DNA of 5,315 nt from positions 1 through 5,315 of the forward strand of contig CAJYHD010000588.1 in the NCBI GenBank assembly GCA_913773715.1. The letters are read 5' to 3'. The position numbers were made by a program, and so were the translations under genes. The notes under the pieces were generated by a model. That model was not told where the DNA came from, made no database searches, and saw only the letters and a list, made by a program, of their open reading frames with translations. This DNA comes from an uncultured Sphingobium sp. (GTDB lineage: Bacteria > Pseudomonadota > Alphaproteobacteria > Sphingomonadales > Sphingomonadaceae). This document shows, piece after piece, positions 1-5,315 of this stretch. Within the stretch, counting starts at the first letter, position 1. Each line of letters begins with the position of its first letter.

Positions 1-723
1 GTCGACAGCGAGCATAACGCCATCTTCCAATGCCTTGCGGGCAGCGACTTGGATGATGTCGCAAGGATCATCCTGACCGCAAGCGGCGGCCCCTTCCGCA
101 CGCGAAACCGCGCAGAGATGCAGGACATCACGCCCGCGCAAGCGGTCGCGCATCCCAACTGGTCGATGGGCGCGAAGATCAGCGTTGATAGCGCGACGAT
201 GATGAACAAGGGCCTCGAACTGATCGAGGCGGCGCATCTGTTCCCGGTGGGACTCGAGCGGATTGATATTCTCGTCCATCCGCAGTCGGTCATTCACTCG
301 ATGGTCGAATATCGCGACTGTTCGACTTTGGCGCAGTTGGGATCGCCCGACATGCGCATCCCGATCGCCCATGCGCTCGCCTGGCCGCAGCGGATTGCGA
401 CGCCCTGCAAATCGCTCGATCTCGCACAGATCGGCAGGCTTGACTTCGAAGCGCCTGATGAAGAACGTTTTCCCGCCCTGCGTCTGGCGCGCGCGGCGGT
501 AGGGGAGGGTGGCACGACCCCCGCCATCCTCAATGCCGCGAACGAAGTCGCCGTCGCAGCTTTCCTCTCAGGCCGGATCGGCTTCCTTGATATCGCCGCA
601 ATTGTGGAGGAGGTTCTGAACCGCTATAGCGCGCCGACGCCTTCCGCCATTGACGATGTGCTGGCGGCAGATGCGCGGGCGCGTGAAGAAGCGCGCCTCG
701 TGATGGAAAGATTTACGGTTTGA
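1..723 (+). CDS. dxr: 1-deoxy-D-xylulose 5-phosphate reductoisomerase, 3' part (5' end outside window)
   Basis: This cytoplasmic enzyme of the MEP isoprenoid pathway makes 2-C-methyl-D-erythritol 4-phosphate from 1-deoxy-D-xylulose 5-phosphate, using NADPH and a divalent metal. The reading frame is open from base 1 and ends at TGA 721-723, giving 240 residues. Visible family motifs, numbered from the window edge, are [10 protein letters not shown] at 1-10 (D2 and E4 match metal ligands D150 and E152 of E. coli Dxr), SGGPFR at 28-33, HPNWSMG at 51-57 (catalytic-loop His and Trp), and [13 protein letters not shown] at 61-73 (E73 matches ligand E231). The helical C-terminal domain follows, including [10 protein letters not shown] and [13 protein letters not shown]. 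About 150 residues, the NADPH-binding domain, lie upstream of the window. The segment between the DSEHN and SGGPF motifs is about ten residues shorter than in E. coli. The frame is intact and all ligands are present, so the gene looks functional. A TTG at base 49 is internal, not a start. The stop overlaps the rseP start. Confidence 0.97.
   Translation, partial: VDSEHNAIFQCLAGSDLDDVARIILTASGGPFRTRNRAEMQDITPAQAVAHPNWSMGAKISVDSATMMNKGLELIEAAHLFPVGLERIDILVHPQSVIHSMVEYRDCSTLAQLGSPDMRIPIAHALAWPQRIATPCKSLDLAQIGRLDFEAPDEERFPALRLARAAVGEGGTTPAILNAANEVAVAAFLSGRIGFLDIAAIVEEVLNRYSAPTPSAIDDVLAADARAREEARLVMERFTV
704..723 (+). promoter_or_regulatory. rseP ribosome binding site and TTGA stop-start overlap
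   Basis: GGAAAG at 705-710 lies nine bases before the TTG start at 720. The TTG shares bases with the dxr TGA stop (TTGA, 720-723), a four-base overlap typical of termination-reinitiation coupling. No better start lies nearby. Starting here places the HExxH motif at residues 25-29, as expected for RseP, which supports the unusual TTG. Confidence 0.7.
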
Positions 724-1853
724 TCCAGAATCCCGGTTTCCTGCTGACCATCCTTGCCTTTGTCGCCGTTATCGGCCCGCTCGTCTTCGTCCACGAGCTG
801 GGCCATTATCTTGTTGGTCGCTGGTGCGGGGTGAAGGCGGAAGCCTTTTCGATCGGCTTCGGCCCCGAGCTTGTCGCCTGGGTCGACAAGCGCGACACCC
901 GCTGGCGCGTCGCCGCGCTGCCGCTCGGTGGCTATGTGCGTTTCAAGGGCGACATGAACGCCGCCAGCCAGACCGATCCCGCCTGGCTCGAACTACCCGC
1001 CGCCGAACGCGCGCAGAGCTTTCCGGCAAAGCCCTTGTGGCAACGCGCGGCGATCGTTGCGGCGGGGCCTGCGATCAACTTCCTGTTCGCGATCCTGATC
1101 CTCGCCGCCTTTGCCTTCCTCCACGGCGAAAGCCGTACGCCCGCCGTCGCGGGGCAAGTGCAGGCGGGCAGCGCCGCTGCCGCCGTGGGCATCCAGCCGG
1201 GCGACCGCATCGTTTCGCTCGGCGGGCGCGAGATGGCGACATTCGACGACATACGCCTCTATGCGCAGATCCGCCCCGGTGAAACCGTCGCCATGGTGAT
1301 TGAGCGTGACGGCAAGCAGTTCGAAAAGCAGGGCCGCATCGGCAGCGTCACCGAAGACGACGGTTTCGGCAACACATTCAGCATCGGTCGCCTTGGTATC
1401 GCGCCGGGCGAGCCTGTGGTCGAGCCAGTCAGCCTGCTGCGCGCGCCGGTCGTCGCGATCGAGCGTACCGGGCAGATCGTCCGCACCATGGTTGAGACGC
1501 TGGGCCAGATTGTCGGCGGCGGACGATCGGTCAAGGAACTGGGCGGTCCGCTCAAGATCGCGCAGGTATCGGGACAGGCCGCGACGCTGGGCCTGGAGAG
1601 CTTCATCTTCTTCGTCGCGCTCATCTCGATTAACTTGGGGTTCATCAACCTGTTGCCAATCCCGATGCTGGATGGCGGGCATCTGCTTTTTTACGGGATC
1701 GAGGCGATACAGCGGCGGCCGGTCAGCGCGCGCGTACAGGAATGGGCCTATCGGTCGGGCATGGCGCTGCTGCTGACGATGATGCTGCTGGTGACTTTCA
1801 ACGATTTGTCGTCTTTCGGCCTGTGGAAGAGCCTGTCCGGCTTGATCGGTTGA
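720..1853 (+). CDS. rseP: RseP-type site-2 intramembrane zinc metalloprotease
   Basis: The 377-residue protein is an M50B inner-membrane protease. E. coli RseP cleaves the anti-sigma factor RseA within the membrane after DegS and also clears signal-peptide remnants. The Caulobacter orthologue is MmpA. The first membrane segment (about 7-30) carries HELGH at 25-29, which supplies two zinc-binding His and the catalytic Glu. IGFGPEL (45-51) and GGYVRFKGD (70-78) are the family's conserved strand region. A second membrane segment lies at about 108-134. One PDZ domain covers about 140-215 ([13 protein letters not shown] at 157-169). Two more membrane segments lie near 292-315 and 346-360. [11 protein letters not shown] at 310-320 supplies the third zinc ligand, D318. 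E. coli RseP has about 450 residues and two tandem PDZ domains, and this shorter form appears to have only one. The start is a TTG within the dxr stop. The substrate here cannot be read from the window: no anti-sigma or ECF sigma gene is present. Confidence 0.96.
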   Translation: MIQNPGFLLTILAFVAVIGPLVFVHELGHYLVGRWCGVKAEAFSIGFGPELVAWVDKRDTRWRVAALPLGGYVRFKGDMNAASQTDPAWLELPAAERAQSFPAKPLWQRAAIVAAGPAINFLFAILILAAFAFLHGESRTPAVAGQVQAGSAAAAVGIQPGDRIVSLGGREMATFDDIRLYAQIRPGETVAMVIERDGKQFEKQGRIGSVTEDDGFGNTFSIGRLGIAPGEPVVEPVSLLRAPVVAIERTGQIVRTMVETLGQIVGGGRSVKELGGPLKIAQVSGQAATLGLESFIFFVALISINLGFINLLPIPMLDGGHLLFYGIEAIQRRPVSARVQEWAYRSGMALLLTMMLLVTFNDLSSFGLWKSLSGLIG

Positions 1854-1876
1854 TCGGGTTCGGGCAGGGAAGCGCG

Positions 1877-1920
1877 GTTTCACGGCGTCTGTTGCTGGTG
1901 TAACGATTTTTGATTTTCTT
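1877..1920 (+). promoter_or_regulatory. Inverted repeat plus T-rich tract before bamA: possible attenuator or operator
   Basis: GTTTCAC (1877-1883) and GTGTAAC (1898-1904) are inverted copies with one mismatch, 14 bases apart. The inner part can extend the stem (G1884-T1896 wobble, G1885-C1895, C1886-G1894) around a seven-base loop, with G1897 bulged. T-rich sequence follows (five T at 1907-1911, four T at 1914-1917). The arrangement resembles a weak intrinsic terminator or attenuator between rseP and bamA. The stem is short and interrupted, so it could also be a protein-binding dyad or chance. The role is inference. Confidence 0.3.
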
Positions 1921-1929
1921 GAGGTGGAG
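1921..1929 (+). promoter_or_regulatory. bamA Shine-Dalgarno sequence
   Basis: GAGGTG (1921-1926), followed by GAG, matches the anti-Shine-Dalgarno well. It sits six bases before GTG 1933 and 15 bases before ATG 1942, and overlaps the in-frame GTG at 1924. This excludes 1924 as a start and favours 1933, with 1942 as the alternative. Confidence 0.6.
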
Positions 1930-1932
1930 CGG

Positions 1933-4659
1933 GTGACAGCGATGAAGAGCAGCAAGGGGCAGCGTCCGGTCGTCGCGGCCTTGTTGGCGACGACGATGAT
2001 CGCGGGCCTGTCGGCTGTCCCGGCCGAGGCGCAGCGCGCTCCGCGTCGTGCGCCCGCCGCTACGCCTGCGACCCCCGCCGCCGCTACGCCCGCGCCCGCG
2101 CCGGTCGCCGGGACACCCGGCGGCACGATCAGCAGCATCACCGTCACCGGTACGCAGCGCCTGGAGCCGGACACGGTGCTGTCCTACACCAAGCTGCGCC
2201 AGGGCCAGCCCTATACGCAGGAAAGTCTCGACCAGGCGCTGCGCGATCTCTACGAAACCGAACTGTTCGCAGACGTCCAGATCCGTAACAATGCGGGCGC
2301 GCTGACGGTCGAGGTCAAGGAAAACCCGGTCATCAACCGCATCGTGCTGGAAGGCAACAAGCGGCTGAAGGAAGACAAGATCCGGCCTGAGATCAAGCTC
2401 GCGCCGCGCCAGATCTATACCCGGTCTAAGGTCCGCGCTGACGTCGCGCGCATCATCGAACTCTATCGCCGCCAGGGCCGCTTCGCCGCGACCGTCGAAC
2501 CAAAGATGGTGCAGCTCGACCAGAACCGCGTCGATATCGTCTTCGAAATCTCGGAAGGGCCGAAGTCCAAGGTCCGCCAGATCAACATCATCGGCAATGA
2601 GAAGTTCAAGGACGGCGAACTGCGTAGCCAGATGGTGACGAAGCAGTCGCGCTGGTTCCGCATCTTCTCGTCCGGCACCAGCTACGATCCCGATCGTCTG
2701 GCCTATGACCAGCAGAAGCTGCGTCAGTTCTACCTGACCGAAGGCTATGCCGACTTCCGCGTCATTTCGGCGGTGGCGGAACTGACGCCCGACAAGCAGG
2801 ACTTCATCATCACCTATGTGGTGGAGGAAGGCGATCGCTACAAGTTCGGCGACGTGAAGGTCGAATCGGACATTCGCGACCTGTCGGGCGAAGCGCTGAC
2901 CAAGCGCCTGCCGATGAAGAAGGGCGACTGGTACAACGCCAAGCAGGTGGAAGACACGGTCGACACACTGAGCGAGACGGCGGGCCTGTTCGGCTACGCC
3001 TTCGCCGACGTGCAGCCCGACTTCAACCGCAGCAAGGAAGACCTGACGATGGGGATTAATTTCCGCATCGCCAACGCGCCGCGCGTTTATGTCGAGCGGG
3101 TCGACATCAACGGCAACACGCTGACGCAGGACAAGGTCGTCCGCCGCGAATTCCGTCTGGCCGAGGGCGACGCCTTCAACAGCTTCCTCGTCAAGCGGTC
3201 GAAGGATCGCATCAACTCGCTCGGCTTCTTCCAGGAAAAGCTCGATGTCGAGCAGAAGCCCGGTTCCGCGCCCGATCGCATCGTGCTCGAAACCAATGTG
3301 CAGGAAAAATCGACCGGCGAACTGTCGCTGTCGGCGGGTTACTCCTCGCTCGAACGCTTCATCGTCGCGGCATCGATCACGCAGCGCAACTTCCGCGGCA
3401 AGGGCCAGGAACTGCGCACCTCGGTCAACTATTCGGCCTATTCCAAGTCCATCGAAGTCGGGTTCACCGAACCCTATTTCATGGACAAGAACATCGCGCT
3501 GGGTGGCGACATTTATCGGCGCGATTTCAACAGCTTCAACTACGGTCTTAACAACAACCGTAATACGACCTACGAGCAGACGACGACCGGCTTCCAGCTG
3601 CGCGCGGGCGTTCCGATCACGGAATATATTTCGGCGGCGCTGCGCTATACGCTGAACTTCGACAATGTGACGCTGGATCAGGCGACCTATTATACCAACG
3701 GCGTCTGCGACCCGTTGAAGGGCGGCCGCTATCTTTGCGACGCGCTCGGCAAGCGGACGACATCCTCGCTCGGCTATTCGCTGATCTTCGACACGCGCGA
3801 CAACCGCATCCGCCCGACGCGTGGCCGCAACTTCATCATCAGCCAGGATTTCGCGGGTCTGGGCGGTGACGTCCGTTACATCAAGACCCGCCTCAGCGCT
3901 GCGCAATATGTCGCGCTGGGCAGCGGCTTCGTCTTCTCGCTCTCGGGCGAGGGTGGCTATATCCATAGTCTTGAAGGTGAGCGCCGCGATGCTACGGGTC
4001 AGATCGTCGATCCGGTTCGCCTGGTCGATCGCTGGTTCCTAGGCGAGCCGAACTTCCGTGGCTTCGACATTCGCGGCGTCGGACCACGTGTGAAGCGCTT
4101 CTTCCTTCAGGCGCAGACCAACGCGGATGGCACGACAAGCTATGTTCGCAACAACAGCCGCAGCAACATCACCGACGACGCGCTCGGTGGCCGGGTCTAT
4201 TATCTGACGCATGCGGAACTGGAACTGCCGCTGGGTTCGGGCGCGCGTGAAATGGGCCTTCGCCCGTCGGTCTATGTCGATGTGGGTGCGGTTGCGGGTC
4301 TACGCAATCCCGGCCTTATCAACGACAACAATAGGTTCCCGGGTCTCGGCCGCGGCCAGTTCCCCGGTTATTGCAACCTGACCCCTGTCGCAGGCACGAC
4401 AGGAACGGCCTCGCAGGTTCCTGCCGCTTCGGCTGGCCAGTGCGCTCCAGCACCGACAGGCTTCACAGCGGCCTATGCCGGTGGCGCGTTCGAGGAAGAA
4501 TATCTGGGCGACACGCTGAAGCCGCGTGTGTCCGTGGGCTTCGGCGTCAACTGGAACTCGCCCTTTGGCCCGTTCCGCATCGACATCGCCAAGGCCCTGC
4601 TGAAGCAACCAGGGGACGACAACAAGCTGATTACCTTTAACGTAGGGACTCAATTCTGA
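1933..4659 (+). CDS. bamA: BamA, outer-membrane protein assembly factor (Omp85 family)
   Basis: BamA is the central barrel of the BAM complex, which folds and inserts beta-barrel proteins into the outer membrane. From GTG 1933 the protein has 908 residues (905 from ATG 1942), longer than E. coli BamA at about 810. A signal peptide precedes a likely AEA cleavage site at residues 31-33. An Ala/Pro/Thr-rich linker follows (34-63). Five POTRA domains lie at roughly 66-129, 133-209, 211-300, 302-379 and 383-458, and the barrel runs from about 460 to the end. Key features are FRGF at 708-711, matching the conserved loop-6 (V)RGF motif, the NSPFGPFRIDIAK stretch near 875-887, and a C-terminal ITFNVGTQF beta-signal ending in Phe. 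The only four cysteines (C592, C602, C814, C837) fall as two pairs in predicted surface loops. The gene is intact. It follows rseP after a 79-base gap and shares one base with ompH. The start choice rests on the Shine-Dalgarno. Confidence 0.97.
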   Translation: MTAMKSSKGQRPVVAALLATTMIAGLSAVPAEAQRAPRRAPAATPATPAAATPAPAPVAGTPGGTISSITVTGTQRLEPDTVLSYTKLRQGQPYTQESLDQALRDLYETELFADVQIRNNAGALTVEVKENPVINRIVLEGNKRLKEDKIRPEIKLAPRQIYTRSKVRADVARIIELYRRQGRFAATVEPKMVQLDQNRVDIVFEISEGPKSKVRQINIIGNEKFKDGELRSQMVTKQSRWFRIFSSGTSYDPDRLAYDQQKLRQFYLTEGYADFRVISAVAELTPDKQDFIITYVVEEGDRYKFGDVKVESDIRDLSGEALTKRLPMKKGDWYNAKQVEDTVDTLSETAGLFGYAFADVQPDFNRSKEDLTMGINFRIANAPRVYVERVDINGNTLTQDKVVRREFRLAEGDAFNSFLVKRSKDRINSLGFFQEKLDVEQKPGSAPDRIVLETNVQEKSTGELSLSAGYSSLERFIVAASITQRNFRGKGQELRTSVNYSAYSKSIEVGFTEPYFMDKNIALGGDIYRRDFNSFNYGLNNNRNTTYEQTTTGFQLRAGVPITEYISAALRYTLNFDNVTLDQATYYTNGVCDPLKGGRYLCDALGKRTTSSLGYSLIFDTRDNRIRPTRGRNFIISQDFAGLGGDVRYIKTRLSAAQYVALGSGFVFSLSGEGGYIHSLEGERRDATGQIVDPVRLVDRWFLGEPNFRGFDIRGVGPRVKRFFLQAQTNADGTTSYVRNNSRSNITDDALGGRVYYLTHAELELPLGSGAREMGLRPSVYVDVGAVAGLRNPGLINDNNRFPGLGRGQFPGYCNLTPVAGTTGTASQVPAASAGQCAPAPTGFTAAYAGGAFEEEYLGDTLKPRVSVGFGVNWNSPFGPFRIDIAKALLKQPGDDNKLITFNVGTQF
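2045..2121 (+). repeat. GC-rich low-complexity tract encoding the Ala/Pro/Thr linker of BamA
   Basis: The tract encodes an Ala/Pro/Thr-rich segment between the signal peptide and POTRA1. A 13-base word, CCGCCGCTACGCC, occurs at 2054-2066 and again in frame at 2078-2090, 24 bases (eight codons) later. This suggests the linker grew by in-frame duplication. The encoded segment is probably disordered. Confidence 0.55.
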
Positions 4660-4661
4660 TG
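4642..4661 (+). promoter_or_regulatory. ompH ribosome binding site and TGATG stop-start overlap
   Basis: AGGGA at 4644-4648 lies ten bases before ATG 4659, whose A is the last base of the bamA TGA stop. The signal lies within the codons for the BamA C-terminal beta-signal. The one-base overlap implies that ompH is translated from the bamA transcript with coupling. Confidence 0.6.
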
Positions 4662-5315
4662 AAGACGATTTATAAGGCCGCGGCGCTCGCCCTGGCTCCC
4701 ATGACCGCCATCGCGTTTTCCGCCGTACCTGCCGCTGCCCAGTCGAAGACCGGCATCGCCGTCGCCGACCTTCAGCGCGCCGTCGGCACCAGCGCTGCCT
4801 ATACGGCTGCCCGCACGCAGATCCAGACGACCTACAAGGCGCAGATCGATTCGTTCAACGCGCGCAAGACGGCGATCGATACGGACCTCAAGACCAAGGG
4901 CGACGCGATCCAGGCTGCGCTCAAGGCTGCGAACAACAAGCCGACGCCCGCGATCGAAACCCAGTATCAGCAGTTCCAGCAGTCGCAGCAGACCGCGCAG
5001 GCCGAACTCCAGCGCATGAGCCAGCCGATCGCGCTCGCCAACGCCTATGTCGAAGAGCAGATCACGGCGAAGCTGTCGGACGCGCTGAAGGCCGCGATGA
5101 CCAAGACGAAGACGGACCTGATCCTCTCGCCCGAAGCGACCGTGTCCTATCAGCCGACCGTCGATATCACGCAGGCCGTCGTGACCGAGCTCAACGCGCT
5201 GGTGCCGAGCGTCGGCATCACGCCGCCCGCTGGCTGGCAGCCGGGTGGCCGTCAGGGTCAGGCCGCGCCGGCACCTGCCGCCGCTGCGCCCGCGACGCCG
5301 GCGCAGGCACCCAAG
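4659..5315 (+). CDS. skp: OmpH/Skp-family periplasmic chaperone (3' end outside window)
   Basis: Skp (OmpH) is a trimeric periplasmic chaperone that holds unfolded outer-membrane proteins on their way to BamA. The frame runs from ATG 4659 for 219 codons and is still open at the window edge. A signal peptide (residues 1-27) has Lys near the start, a hydrophobic Ala/Leu core and AAA before Q28. GIAVADLQRAV (32-42) is the first strand of the family fold. Gln/Ala/Lys-rich helices at about 45-150 are the likely coiled-coil tentacles. LILSPEATVSYQPTVDITQ (154-172) and the following helix match the C-terminal body of Skp. A TPPAGWQPGG segment (188-197) and an Ala/Pro-rich tail (201-219 and beyond) have no E. 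coli counterpart: E. coli Skp has 161 residues in total. It overlaps the bamA stop by one base, which fits joint expression with its functional partner. fabZ or lpxD often follows in related genomes, but that is outside the window. Confidence 0.93.
   Translation, partial: MKTIYKAAALALAPMTAIAFSAVPAAAQSKTGIAVADLQRAVGTSAAYTAARTQIQTTYKAQIDSFNARKTAIDTDLKTKGDAIQAALKAANNKPTPAIETQYQQFQQSQQTAQAELQRMSQPIALANAYVEEQITAKLSDALKAAMTKTKTDLILSPEATVSYQPTVDITQAVVTELNALVPSVGITPPAGWQPGGRQGQAAPAPAAAAPATPAQAPK
5257..5315 (+). repeat. Ala/Pro low-complexity tail coding tract of ompH
   Basis: Codons from about residue 200 onward encode almost only Ala, Pro, Gln and Thr. The tract reaches the window edge, so its full length is unknown. 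The composition suggests a disordered tail. Confidence 0.5.

Larger units (their letters stand above)
1854..1932 (+). other. rseP-bamA intergenic region (79 bases)
   Basis: This is the only non-coding gap in the window. It holds an imperfect inverted repeat (1877-1904), a T-rich stretch (1901-1920, 16 of 20 bases A or T, 12 of them T) and the bamA Shine-Dalgarno. I found no convincing -35/-10 pair. If bamA has its own promoter it could lie here or inside the 3' end of rseP, but this is not shown by the sequence. Confidence 0.6.

Noticed and set aside
824..1282. Arg-rich alternative plus-strand open frames inside rseP (also 1300-1776) and bamA (3245-3655).
   Set aside because: They have Arg/Ser/Ala-rich composition typical of shifted frames in GC-rich DNA, with no independent ribosome binding site or domain.
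1842..1858. Tandem TTGATCGG copies at the end of rseP, spanning its stop codon.
   Set aside because: Two eight-base copies are easily explained by chance and by the Leu-Ile-Gly codons. Nothing else suggests a binding site.
1878..1906. TTTCAC-N17-TAACGA as a possible sigma-70 promoter for bamA.
   Set aside because: Each hexamer matches the consensus at only about two of six positions, so the spacing alone is not enough.
993..2174. A 393-codon minus-strand open frame across rseP and the bamA start.
   Set aside because: It is a shadow frame over a well-supported protease gene. It has no family motif and overlaps the other minus-strand frame.
1798..3966. A 722-codon open frame on the minus strand across most of bamA and the end of rseP.
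   Set aside because: Its codons are in exact antisense register with bamA codons, so it could be stopped only by sense TTA, CTA or TCA codons, which this GC-rich gene avoids. The translation is low-complexity (Arg, Asp, Val, Ala, His) with no recognisable domain, while the plus strand encodes a complete BamA.
1..5315. Mobile element, CRISPR, tRNA/rRNA, or a novel accessory system.
   Set aside because: Nearly every base belongs to four intact or edge-cut core envelope and isoprenoid genes on one strand. I saw no transposase, spaced repeats, tRNA-like fold or composition break.

Overview
The window is a dense, co-directional (+ strand) piece of a high-GC alphaproteobacterial chromosome. It carries the 3' part of dxr, complete rseP, complete bamA, and ompH/skp, which is still open at the right edge. 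The gene order, the Ala/Pro-rich codon-biased proteins, the BamA sequence style and the OmpH tail with its PPAGW-type segment suggest a sphingomonad (Sphingomonadales; Sphingobium or Sphingomonas relatives). That placement comes from family resemblance by eye, not from a search.

Layout: 1-723 encodes the C-terminal 240 residues of 1-deoxy-D-xylulose 5-phosphate reductoisomerase, and the window opens exactly in its metal-binding DSEHN motif. 720-1853 is the RseP site-2 protease, which starts at a TTG inside the dxr stop (TTGA overlap). 1854-1932 is the only non-coding gap, 79 bases with an imperfect inverted repeat followed by a T-rich stretch and a strong Shine-Dalgarno. 1933-4659 is BamA: signal peptide, Ala/Pro linker, five POTRA domains and a 16-strand-type barrel with an RGF loop and a C-terminal phenylalanine. 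4659-5315 is an OmpH/Skp periplasmic chaperone that overlaps the bamA stop by one base (TGATG) and has no stop before the window ends.

The genes form a known envelope-biogenesis neighbourhood. Skp holds unfolded outer-membrane proteins in the periplasm and BamA inserts them. RseP is the intramembrane protease that, in enterobacteria, signals envelope stress. Dxr feeds the MEP isoprenoid pathway, whose products include the undecaprenyl lipid carrier. The overlaps imply translational coupling (dxr-rseP and bamA-ompH), and the rseP-bamA gap is the one plausible place for separate control.

I see no mobile element, CRISPR array, tRNA/rRNA gene or new defence-like system. The region is core genome. 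The less ordinary points are the cysteine-paired predicted surface loops of BamA, the Ala/Pro tracts in BamA and OmpH, and the dyad upstream of bamA.
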